This document shows positions 6,564 through 14,164 of a stretch of DNA of 64,000 nucleotides, one piece after another (positions within the stretch are counted from its first letter, which is position 1; every line of letters starts with the position of its first letter). Under the pieces are notes generated by a model that was not told the DNA's origin, did no database searches, and saw only the letters and a program-made list of their open reading frames with translations. The stretch lies in assembly GCF_025787225.1 (NCBI RefSeq), contig NZ_CP090958.1, positions 3,706,550 to 3,770,549 on the forward strand, in the 5' to 3' direction. The position numbers and the translations under genes were made by a program. This DNA is from Saxibacter everestensis (GTDB lineage: Bacteria > Actinomycetota > Actinomycetes > Actinomycetales > Brevibacteriaceae).

Positions 6564-8108
6564 GTGGCTGATGAGCTAGTCAAAGAGACTCAGGTTTACC
6601 TCAACCAGACCTACGGGGGACGCTCTGGCTGGGTCAAGCTTGGCGAAGACGGTCTCACGGGTTGGGGCACCATACGCGGGCTCACCCGGGCGCTGCAGTA
6701 CGAGCTCGGTCTCACCGCAGACGGGGTCTTCGGTGATGGGACCTTGGGCAAGTGCCCGACGATCAACGAGAAAACGGCCAACAAGAACCTGATCCGCATC
6801 GTTCAGGGTGGTCTCATCTGCAAGGGGTACGGCGCCGATTCTCCCAACGGTGCTGGAACGTACGGAGCCGCCACAAAGAATGCGGTACGGGCCTTGCAGA
6901 CCGACGCGAACGTGCCAGACAAGAGCGGAGAAGCCTACCCGCAGATCGTCAAGGGTCTGATGAGTATGGACGCCTACAAGCTGATCCGGGCAGGGTCAGC
7001 AAGTATCCGGGAAGTCCAGCAGAGACTGAACAACAAGTATTTCGCCTACACGGGGTTGCGCCCTGCCGATGGTGTCTACACTGCCGGCACGAACCGCGCC
7101 CTGATCATGGCTTTGCAGGTCGAGACACCGGGGAACCACGCCGTCGACGGCATCTGGGGAGGTGGGACTTTTCAGGATATCCCGAATGGTACTCCCAGCG
7201 ACGGTACTAATCTCGCGATCTTGGCGCAGTGTGCCCTACGTGTCAACGGGTATTCCGTGCCGCTCACCGGCTTCCTCGGGTCCAGCGACACTCGCGATCA
7301 GGTGCTCAAGTTCCAGCGTTTCATGATGATCGGCGTTGATGGGGTTATCGGTCGCAGGACCTGGGCAGCCCTGCTGGTCAGTTACGGCGATAAAACTCGA
7401 CCTGCCTACGGTGCTGATTTCGCCGTCGCGGCTACTGTGGCCGTGATGAATGGCGCGTTCGACGCCGTGCACTTGCACAATGGGCACGAGGAGACAGATG
7501 AACTCAAGGTGATCGGACGCTACCTGACCACCCTCAAAGACACCGAAACCAAGCAAGCCCTGACCCGACAGGAGTTCCAGGAGGCATCAAACCGTGGGCT
7601 GCGGATCTTCCCGATCTACCAGACTGGAGGAAGAAGCATCACGGATTTCACCGCAGCAAAAGGAAAGAGCGATGCCGCGGCCGCCGTAACAGCGGCGACC
7701 AAGATTGGCTTCACAACCAACGCCATCATCTACTTTGCCGTCGATCTGGACGTGACCGACGACCAGATCACGTCAAATGTGCTGCCGTACCTCTCGGCCG
7801 TCCGCAGCTACATGACCTCGCTAGGGACGAAGGGTTACAAGGTCGGCGTCTACGGGAGCCGCAATGTTGGAATCCGTGCTAATGACCTCATTGAGGCCGC
7901 GTTCGTCTCCGATATGTCCTCAGGGTTCAGTGGGAACCTAGGGTTCCCACTTCCTCCGAAGTGGGCCTTCGACCAGTTCGCCAACGTCAACGCACACCGC
8001 TGGTACACCGATCCGGAGGGGAACAGGGTCGACGGGAAGGACTTCGACATCGACCTTGTGATCATCCAGGGCCGAGATCCCGGCCAGGCGTTGCCCGTCA
8101 CATCCTAG
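6564..8108 (+). CDS. Peptidoglycan-binding DUF1906 (Rv2525c-like) protein
   Basis: 514-residue paralog of 3636-5837. It keeps the N-terminal peptidoglycan-binding-like repeats (KETQVYLNQTY, DGLTGWGTIRGL, DGVFGDGTL) and the DUF1906 barrel (VIGRYLTT, FPIYQTGG, IYFAVDLDV, GVYGSRNVGI, WAFDQF) but lacks the lysozyme-like tail, ending just after the barrel at QGRDPGQA. The GTG at 6564 was preferred to an upstream ATG because it aligns with the paralog's N-terminus (VADELVKETQ against MADEAVREAQ) and follows TATAGGAG by 5 nt. No signal peptide or membrane segment. Its stop overlaps the convergent lipoprotein gene by 4 nt. Confidence 0.82.
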   Translation: MADELVKETQVYLNQTYGGRSGWVKLGEDGLTGWGTIRGLTRALQYELGLTADGVFGDGTLGKCPTINEKTANKNLIRIVQGGLICKGYGADSPNGAGTYGAATKNAVRALQTDANVPDKSGEAYPQIVKGLMSMDAYKLIRAGSASIREVQQRLNNKYFAYTGLRPADGVYTAGTNRALIMALQVETPGNHAVDGIWGGGTFQDIPNGTPSDGTNLAILAQCALRVNGYSVPLTGFLGSSDTRDQVLKFQRFMMIGVDGVIGRRTWAALLVSYGDKTRPAYGADFAVAATVAVMNGAFDAVHLHNGHEETDELKVIGRYLTTLKDTETKQALTRQEFQEASNRGLRIFPIYQTGGRSITDFTAAKGKSDAAAAVTAATKIGFTTNAIIYFAVDLDVTDDQITSNVLPYLSAVRSYMTSLGTKGYKVGVYGSRNVGIRANDLIEAAFVSDMSSGFSGNLGFPLPPKWAFDQFANVNAHRWYTDPEGNRVDGKDFDIDLVIIQGRDPGQALPVTS

Positions 8109-8686
8109 TCGGGCTGCTTGTGGCTCCGTGTGTACTCGTCGTACCGGTCGATCGCGGCCCCGTCCATTGTGGGCTCTGCTGGCCGGAATGCTAAGTACCG
8201 TTCCTCGTTTCGGTAGGGGAAACGGATGTTCACGACATCGGCGCCGTTGTCGGCGAAATCGACCTCCCAGGTCACAGTGGCCGGGCCGTTGTCATATCCC
8301 TTCAGCTCGTACACATCTGTGACTTTCAACGACTCACACGGCGAAACATGAGTGTCTCCTTCGGGGTGCGACGGCAATCGCTGTTGCACCTCGAGGGAGT
8401 CCTTGCTCACTACATCCCCGGGGTCCTCGTCGTCTTCAGGAGTGTAGGAAATCAGTGCCTTCCGCGAGTCTGCAAACGAATTGATTGAAAACCCGGCAAA
8501 GTCTGAGCTATCTCGACCTCCGCCGACGTGGCTAACCATCGCGCCGGTCCTCTCCCAGCACCCGGGTTGTGAATCGATCGGGGTGGGGGACGAACACCCG
8601 GCGAGCTGGACTGCCGCCAGCCCGACAACCAGAGATACGGCGAGCGACCTTCGTCGAATCCGCGGCCGCTCAGATCCGAATTTCAT
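8105..8686 (-). CDS. Lipoprotein of unknown function
   Basis: 193 residues with a lipoprotein signal: an Arg-rich head (KFGSERPRIRRRS), a hydrophobic stretch and the lipobox LAGC at about residues 27-30, so it should be anchored outside the membrane. The mature part is acidic with three Cys, and it has a predicted beta-rich segment (TVTWEVDFADNG). No family was recognised. ATG 8686 was chosen so that the signal peptide is N-terminal; no good ribosome site precedes it. It is convergent with the DUF1906 gene. Confidence 0.65.
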   Translation of the reverse strand: MKFGSERPRIRRRSLAVSLVVGLAAVQLAGCSSPTPIDSQPGCWERTGAMVSHVGGGRDSSDFAGFSINSFADSRKALISYTPEDDEDPGDVVSKDSLEVQQRLPSHPEGDTHVSPCESLKVTDVYELKGYDNGPATVTWEVDFADNGADVVNIRFPYRNEERYLAFRPAEPTMDGAAIDRYDEYTRSHKQPD

Positions 8687-8873
8687 CGCTGCGATACGTA
8701 CTGAACTCAAGCGGCAACGGCCTCCAAACTGGTGGAACGGGCGGAAGGCCCATACATAGAGGCCAGTGTAGTAGGCCGACCGCAAGGCTCCGGAAGACAT
8801 TCCCAGCGCATTTGATGGAGTCTAATGACATTTAGAATGCTTTACTGCATTTTAGTGGAGAGCCTGCGTATAA
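8687..8873. other. Intergenic region with AT-rich segment
   Basis: The part from about 8810 to 8873 is much richer in A+T than the surroundings, with repeated CATTT/AATG words (GCATTT at 8808 and 8847, each followed by GGAG). It probably holds the promoter for the downstream HNH unit. No gene was seen. Confidence 0.4.
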
Positions 8874-9011
8874 AGTTCACAATCATTTGCGGCGTACCTC
8901 CATGAACTGTCGGACGAGCGGTGGGATGGCGACGTCGCTGCCTTAACCCGGGAGGAGATTCCGCCAGGTATCACATGGGAGAGGAAGGATTCTGGCGATG
9001 ATGACAAGTAG
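8874..9011 (+). pseudogene. Possible 3' remnant of a gene upstream of the HNH nuclease
   Basis: 45 codons open from just after a TAA at 8871 to a TAG at 9009-9011, with protein-like composition (YLHELSDERWDGDV, LTREEIPPGITWERK) but no ATG, GTG or TTG start. It overlaps the HNH start by 14 nt, the usual spacing of a two-gene defence operon. This looks like the C-terminus of a lost partner protein, but chance coding appearance cannot be excluded. Confidence 0.35.
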
Positions 9012-10053
9012 GCGCGACCGACGATCGGGCAGCAAGGCAGTCAGGTACGGCAGGAACAACACGCTACTGAGGTATATGCTCTGGAGCATCTGGAATTACC
9101 GGTACTACTGGTGCTCGAAGCCCAAGGACTTCACCGATACCCAGATCGACCACATCATTCCTCAGTCCGTGAGCCCTTCGAAGCGCACGGAGCTGTTCAA
9201 GGCGTTCGTTTTGCCCGACGACTACGACCTCGATGATCCAAGGAACCTCGCGCCGATCTGCGCCGACTGCAACGGCCCGAATGGGAAAGGGGGCAACGTC
9301 CTGGCCCCGACACCCGCGCTTGGTGGAAAGTTGGAAAAGGCCAAGAGGATGCGCTCCGACGTTATAAAGCGAGTGAACGCCTTCAACCGCAACTCGAACC
9401 TCGGAAAGGCTCTGCTGCGAGTTAGCGAGTCAGACCTGAACAATGACGAGTCACGCAGACTGTTTGAGGAACTGGCCCCGGGCGTCGTCCAGAAACTCGC
9501 CCTCATTAACAAAGACAAGGCCGACTTTCAGACGTGGCGAACAGAGAACGTCGAAGTCGAGCGTCAGCCGCCGCTCGAAATCGTGGTCTCAGTTAACAGC
9601 AGAGGGAGAACCGCGCTCACAATCCTCGAGGAGGTGTGGGATTGCAACTTCAGCGAGATTTTCGCCGATCCGGTCGACAGCCTACGCAGACAAATAATGG
9701 ATAGAACGCAGGTCGAGTTCGAATCGATCGAACCGTTGTCGACGGGTGTGACCAACGCGGGGCCACCCAGTGAGCACTACATCGACATCACGATTAGCCC
9801 TATCGACTTCTCACGAGTGGGTTCTACCGTGGAGTTCACTTTCACCGGGCATTTCGACACTGTCTTGTCCGCCTCCCTGGTCCAAGGCGGCCCGGACGGC
9901 GATGGGCTTGACGAACTTCAGGGCGAAGCTGTCGCAACTGGATCGTTCTCCTTCGACATTCAGTGCGATTCTTCGATGGACGCAGAGAACCTTGACATCG
10001 GCGAACCCTCCATCACGTCCTGGCAAGCCATCGTCGACCTAAGTTACAGCTGA
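8998..10053 (+). CDS. HNH endonuclease-domain protein with unknown C-terminal domain
   Basis: 351 residues. An HNH fold lies at about residues 30-105: YWCSKP, QIDHIIPQS (metal-binding DH pair) and LAPICADCNGPNGKGGN, giving the Cys zinc knuckle and the second Asn/His region. Residues about 190-351 form a beta-rich acidic domain that I cannot place. A GAGAGGAAGGA ribosome region precedes the ATG at 8998. The gene stands alone just inside the right boundary repeat, with an AT-rich flank on each side and a possible partner remnant upstream. A defence or mobile-element role is likely but not shown. Confidence 0.75.
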   Translation: MMTSRRDRRSGSKAVRYGRNNTLLRYMLWSIWNYRYYWCSKPKDFTDTQIDHIIPQSVSPSKRTELFKAFVLPDDYDLDDPRNLAPICADCNGPNGKGGNVLAPTPALGGKLEKAKRMRSDVIKRVNAFNRNSNLGKALLRVSESDLNNDESRRLFEELAPGVVQKLALINKDKADFQTWRTENVEVERQPPLEIVVSVNSRGRTALTILEEVWDCNFSEIFADPVDSLRRQIMDRTQVEFESIEPLSTGVTNAGPPSEHYIDITISPIDFSRVGSTVEFTFTGHFDTVLSASLVQGGPDGDGLDELQGEAVATGSFSFDIQCDSSMDAENLDIGEPSITSWQAIVDLSYS

Positions 10054-10185
10054 ACCGCCCGCCGAATTGAGAGCAAAGACGTTATCGCTCGCTCTGCGGT
10101 TGACGCAAAGTTGCGCTTCACGTTTAGCAACATTTAACCGATGTAGATACCGGTTGATCGCGTTTAGTTGTATTTACTTAACATA

Positions 10186-10198
10186 AGATACGTTATCT
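10186..10198. repeat. Small inverted repeat in AT-rich DNA next to the right boundary
   Basis: AGATA-CGT-TATCT, in a stretch of about 80 bp (10120-10205) with low GC content between the HNH gene and the boundary repeat. It may be a recombinase or regulator arm site. Confidence 0.3.
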
Positions 10199-10219
10199 GC
10201 GTTTTATGGAAAACTCCAC

Positions 10220-11173
10220 TCAGCCCACGAATTGGGACGCTAGATCGATAGCACCTGTCGTTGCAGCGGCAGTCGCTGTCTGCAGTGCAACTCCCCCCGC
10301 ACGTTCAGCGAGACGTTTCAGCGCTCCAGCACGGCGCTTAATCACTTCGGGTGCTGGTGTATCGGCCGTTATTGCGTCCTGCAGGTCATCGATTGCTTGT
10401 TCGACATCGGATCGATCGCCATCGTCGGCAACATCGGGCAAGGCTGTGCGTAGTGCCTTCAGGAGGTCGACCACTTCAGCTGCTTTCACTCCGATGGATT
10501 GATTCTGCTCGGAGTGCTTACCCTGTCCGATCACGCCGTTATTGGTAGCAACGTCAACGTTGTAGGTGTCGCTTGAGCCGCCCTTCACAATGATTTGCAC
10601 CGCGGCATCAACCTGCCCTTTCGAGGGAATCTCATCGTCTCCGACGTTCGCGGCAATCTCGGCCACTAGACCAACCAGTGCCGTACGGGCCTTCCCAACC
10701 ACGCCAGCCATCGTCTCGCGAGGGATCTGGTAATAGATTGTCTGGACCGTTTGGTACATCGAAAGCTCACGAGACCAGAGGCTTGCGAGCATAGGAAAAC
10801 CCTGCATGGACATCTTTATCGAGTCACGTTGGTTAGCCAGTTGTTCCAGTTCTTCAATTGGTTGTCGGAGGTTGACCGAGTCGGGAACTTCGTCACGAAC
10901 TTCGGCCGGTAGTTGGCGAGTGCCAATCCGTTGGCCTTTGAACCAAGTATTACCACTGGTGCCATCAGCGAAGAGGCCGGCGGGAATGCACCGATAGGTT
11001 GGCAGCGCGTCTTCGTTTGAATAGCCATTCAGCTCCAAAGCAGCCCATTCACGAAGCGCGTCTGATCGCGTTTCAGACCCCAGCATCAAACAGGCTCGCA
11101 ACAGACCTGCTAAGGTCTCGGATTCATCGAGGACCCGGTTTCGCAGCATCCTCAAACTGGTGTCGTTGCTCAT
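10220..11173 (-). CDS. AbiTii-like abortive infection protein
   Basis: 317 residues. The N-terminal segment (LLRACLMLGSETRSDALREWAALELNGY, about residues 25-52, quoted in parts) has the pattern of the AbiTii domain of phage-defence proteins. A middle helical region and a C-terminal Ala-rich helical part follow (about 245-317). The start at ATG 11173 gives the expected domain position and is preceded by TTGGGGA. Its last 70 bp are the right copy of the boundary repeat, so the gene's 3' end may be an integration target. No catalytic residues can be named. Confidence 0.7.
   Translation of the reverse strand: MSNDTSLRMLRNRVLDESETLAGLLRACLMLGSETRSDALREWAALELNGYSNEDALPTYRCIPAGLFADGTSGNTWFKGQRIGTRQLPAEVRDEVPDSVNLRQPIEELEQLANQRDSIKMSMQGFPMLASLWSRELSMYQTVQTIYYQIPRETMAGVVGKARTALVGLVAEIAANVGDDEIPSKGQVDAAVQIIVKGGSSDTYNVDVATNNGVIGQGKHSEQNQSIGVKAAEVVDLLKALRTALPDVADDGDRSDVEQAIDDLQDAITADTPAPEVIKRRAGALKRLAERAGGVALQTATAAATTGAIDLASQFVG
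10232..10305. repeat. Right imperfect direct repeat (3' end of the AbiTii-like gene)
   Basis: Intact counterpart of 1599-1670, including the exact 27-bp block at 10252-10278. Same orientation as the left copy, so the two bracket about 8.6 kb as direct repeats. Confidence 0.7.
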
Positions 11174-11294
11174 GTCCCCAACGATAGTCGCGCTCGAATC
11201 GAGTCGGTCGATCACGGTATTGGTTGGAGTCGGGCTACGACCGTGGCGGCCTTCGACCGTGCCCGCGGGACCATCGGATGCCTGCGCTGAAGGC

Positions 11295-11567
11295 GTGCCC
11301 AGAACAAAGATCCGCGGTCAGCTCGGCGGCGAACGAGCCGTGGCGATCCGACTGGCCGAGATCCTCCGCGGCTTCCGGCTAGCCGGAGACCCCGACGGCT
11401 CACCCATCACCCAGGCAGAAGCAGCCGTGAGAATAGGGATCGCTAGGTATACGCTGCAGCGCCTCGAGAGGTGTGCCGGTAAGGATGGCGACCCCTACGA
11501 GTACCCGACATACGCCACCCTCGTGGGCGCTGCCGAGCATCTCGGGCGTAGGTTCGTCGTCCGTTGA
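11295..11567 (+). CDS. Small helix-turn-helix protein (XRE-like)
   Basis: About 90 residues from a GTG at 11295; other possible starts are an upstream ATG at 11160, which would overlap the divergent gene, and a GTG at 11340. The core ITQAEAAVRIGIARYTLQRLE fits an XRE-type DNA-binding unit (helix, turn, recognition helix), followed by YPTYATLVGAAEHLG, typical of the last helices of the fold. It may regulate the divergent AbiTii-like gene or be a remnant of a larger regulator. Confidence 0.5.
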   Translation: MPRTKIRGQLGGERAVAIRLAEILRGFRLAGDPDGSPITQAEAAVRIGIARYTLQRLERCAGKDGDPYEYPTYATLVGAAEHLGRRFVVR

Positions 11568-11648
11568 CATTTCCTATATGATCTCTGAAGTAGTATTCCG
11601 TCGTACTGGTGTGCGGCGAAGAATCGATGTCAAGGGAGTCATTGACGG

Positions 11649-12590
11649 ATGAGATATAGCTCGGAAACCTGGCCAATGGGCGCAGCCATGCTGCAGTATG
11701 GTGCGACGCTCCCGGATGGCAGCTCGGTTCAGGACGCGGATCGTTCCGTCTGGGACAAGGTATTCGCCGAACTTGTGCACGAGGGATTCGATCACGTCGA
11801 CTTCACCGACACCTGGCTTCGTCCCGGCGACCTCTCTGCAGATCGGCTCGCGGAGCTCAAGGCGTCACTGGATGACGCCGGACTCAGGGTCACCGCGATC
11901 TCGGTTGTCCGCCGCAGCGTTATCGCTCCGGATGAAGAGGTCGCGCAGCAGAACTTCGACTACGCCATGCGCACCATCAAGGCAGTGAAGTACCTCGGTT
12001 CCGAAATACTGTCGCTCGGGTTGCACATGCCGCTGAGTAAGGAACAGAAGGACGCGCACTGGTTCTGGCTGGCCGACGGTCACAAGGATCCCGAGAACGA
12101 CCCCGCCACCTGGAATCTCGCCGTCGGGCGGATCCGCGCGCTGAGCGATGCCGCCGCCGAAGAGGGCATCAAGGTGTCGCTCGAAATGTACGAAGACACC
12201 TACGTCGGCACCGCTGACAGCGCCGTCGCCCTGGTAAAGGACATCGACCGCGAGAACTGCGGACTTAACCCGGACATCGGCAATATCGTTCGGCTGCACC
12301 GCCCGGTTGAACACTGGGAATCCATGTTGCAGAAGATGCTTCCGTACACCAACTACTGGCACATCAAGAACTATCTGCGTGATTACGACCCGGCGACAGG
12401 GGCATACTTTTCCGCGCCGGCGCCGCTGGCCTCAGGCTACATTTCCTACCGCCGAGCGATGGAAATCGCGCTCGAGGTCGGATTCGATGGCCCGATCTGC
12501 CTGGAGAGTTACGGCGGAGACGGCCTGGCCGTCTGTGCGCAGAACCGCGAGTACCTGCGCGGCATCCTGAAGTTCAAACTGGGCAAATAG
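11649..12590 (+). CDS. TIM-barrel sugar isomerase/epimerase family protein
   Basis: 313-residue member of the xylose-isomerase-like TIM-barrel family (AP_endonuc_2). The usual metal ligands are visible: Glu in SLEMYED (about 179), Asp in NPDIGN (about 211), His in WHIKN (about 237) and Glu in CLESYGGD (about 288). It should interconvert an aldose/ketose or a keto-acid sugar. It opens an operon with a permease, an acid-sugar kinase and two dehydrogenases, so its substrate is probably an aldonate or four-carbon acid derivative. It is longer than OtnI-type isomerases (about 260 residues), so the exact reaction is uncertain. Confidence 0.78.
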   Translation: MRYSSETWPMGAAMLQYGATLPDGSSVQDADRSVWDKVFAELVHEGFDHVDFTDTWLRPGDLSADRLAELKASLDDAGLRVTAISVVRRSVIAPDEEVAQQNFDYAMRTIKAVKYLGSEILSLGLHMPLSKEQKDAHWFWLADGHKDPENDPATWNLAVGRIRALSDAAAEEGIKVSLEMYEDTYVGTADSAVALVKDIDRENCGLNPDIGNIVRLHRPVEHWESMLQKMLPYTNYWHIKNYLRDYDPATGAYFSAPAPLASGYISYRRAMEIALEVGFDGPICLESYGGDGLAVCAQNREYLRGILKFKLGK

Positions 12591-12707
12591 TCCCCAGCCT
12601 CCCGGGCGAACCGCCCACCATCCCGCCGTCCACCGGGCCAACGAACGGCGCGCGCAGAACCACGGCCAAAATCATCAAGCAACCAATATCTCAAAGGGGA
12701 GTGCTAA

Positions 12708-14051
12708 GTGTCTTCGGCAACTTCAAACGTGCTTCTGGACTCGCCGGTCCTCAAATCGGCGATCTCCAAGGCATCCCGGCGGCTCATGCCGATGCTGGTC
12801 ATCCTGTACGTTGTGGCGTTCCTGGATCGCACCAACGTGGGCTTTGCCGAAGCCGCGCTGGAAGCGGACAAGGGAATTACGGCAGGCGCCTACGCGCTCG
12901 GCGCCGGAATCTTCTTCATCGGTTATGCGATCTTCGAGATCCCCAGCAACCTGATGCTGAAGAAGGTCGGCGCCAAGATCTGGCTGGCCCGGATCGCCAT
13001 CACCTGGGGAATCGTCTCGGCCTGCTTCGCCTTCGTGCAGGGCGAAACCTCGTTCATCCTGCTCCGGTTCCTGCTCGGTGTCACCGAAGCCGGCCTGTTC
13101 CCTGGCGTGATCATGTTCCTCGCGGAATGGTTCCCGAACAAGGTGCGGGTGAAGATGTTCGCCATCTTCTACCTGGCCCAGCCGTTCTCTCAAATGATCG
13201 GCTCGCCGCTGTCCGGCTGGCTGATCAACATCGGCGACCAGGTTCCGGGCGTTCACGGCTGGCAGGTGATGTTCTTCATCGAAGGCATGCTCGCCGTCCT
13301 TGCCGGTATCGCCTGCTTCTTCTTCCTGATCAATGGGCCGGAGAACGCGAAATTTCTCACTGCCGAAGAGAAGCTGGCGCTGAAGAATGTGATGGCCCAG
13401 GAAGACACTGTGAAGGAAGAAACCGGGCCTTCCGGCGTGCTCGCCGCAATGCGTAACGGCCGGGTTTGGTACTTCACCATCATCTACTTCTGTCTCCAGG
13501 TCGCGGTCTACGGCGTGACGTTCTACCTGCCGCAGCAGGTATCGCAGCTGACCGGTAAGGAAGTCGGCATCGAGGTCGGCCTGCTCTCGGCGCTTCCATG
13601 GCTCTTCGGGCTTTTCGCCTGCTACTTCGTCGGCCGCGCAGCCAATACGGTCGCACGGCGTCGGAACTTCGGTACCGCGCTCTTCCTCTCCACCGGCATC
13701 TGCATATTCGGTTCGGCGTGGGCCGGCGTCAACGGCCTGCCAGCCCTTGGCATCATGTTCATCTGCCTCGCGGTCTGCAGCTTCCTGTCGATCGGCCCGA
13801 TCGCCTGGTCGTACCCCACTGCATTCCTCACCGGAACCGCCGCCGCGGCCGGAATCGGCCTGATCAACTCGCTCGGAAACCTGGGCGGATTCGTCGCACC
13901 GATCCTGCGCACCGAGGTCAACGACTTCTTCAACTCGGCGACCGACAGCGCGGGTGTGTACGCGCTCGGTGTGCTGCCGTTCCTTGCCGCGATCCTGATG
14001 TATGGCACCAAGCGGTTCAGGAACAGTGCGGACGCGTTGCTCGACAAGTAA
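12708..14051 (+). CDS. MFS transporter, anion:cation symporter type
   Basis: 447 residues with about 12 membrane segments. The sequence FLDRTNVGFA in the first helix region and YAIFEIPSNLMLKKVGAK are typical of the ACS (phthalate/hexuronate/tartrate permease) branch of the major facilitator superfamily. The start is a GTG preceded by AAAGGGGA at 12692-12699. Genes of this branch are usually linked to the catabolism of the imported organic acid, here probably a sugar acid handled by the flanking isomerase, kinase and dehydrogenase. Confidence 0.88.
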   Translation: MSSATSNVLLDSPVLKSAISKASRRLMPMLVILYVVAFLDRTNVGFAEAALEADKGITAGAYALGAGIFFIGYAIFEIPSNLMLKKVGAKIWLARIAITWGIVSACFAFVQGETSFILLRFLLGVTEAGLFPGVIMFLAEWFPNKVRVKMFAIFYLAQPFSQMIGSPLSGWLINIGDQVPGVHGWQVMFFIEGMLAVLAGIACFFFLINGPENAKFLTAEEKLALKNVMAQEDTVKEETGPSGVLAAMRNGRVWYFTIIYFCLQVAVYGVTFYLPQQVSQLTGKEVGIEVGLLSALPWLFGLFACYFVGRAANTVARRRNFGTALFLSTGICIFGSAWAGVNGLPALGIMFICLAVCSFLSIGPIAWSYPTAFLTGTAAAAGIGLINSLGNLGGFVAPILRTEVNDFFNSATDSAGVYALGVLPFLAAILMYGTKRFRNSADALLDK

Positions 14052-14099
14052 TACTTGCCCGTAGGCTGCGCTGCCGTTCGCTAACCGGCGGCAGCGAAG

Positions 14100-14143
14100 C
14101 CGGCGAGCGCACAGTGACTTGCGCCCGGCGAGCGCACCGTGAC
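14100..14143. repeat. Two tandem 19-bp direct repeats
   Basis: CCGGCGAGCGCACMGTGAC occurs at 14100-14118 and 14125-14143, with one difference and a 25-nt period, in the gap between the permease and the kinase genes. It may be a regulator site or a small duplication. Confidence 0.6.
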
Positions 14144-14164
14144 ATAGAGAAGAGTAGGTCCACA

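Noticed and set aside
13598-14164. N-terminal extension of the DUF1537 kinase into the permease gene
   Set aside because: Residues before 14165 are Arg-rich shadow sequence; the family N-terminus starts at MHEVLANLPEVL.
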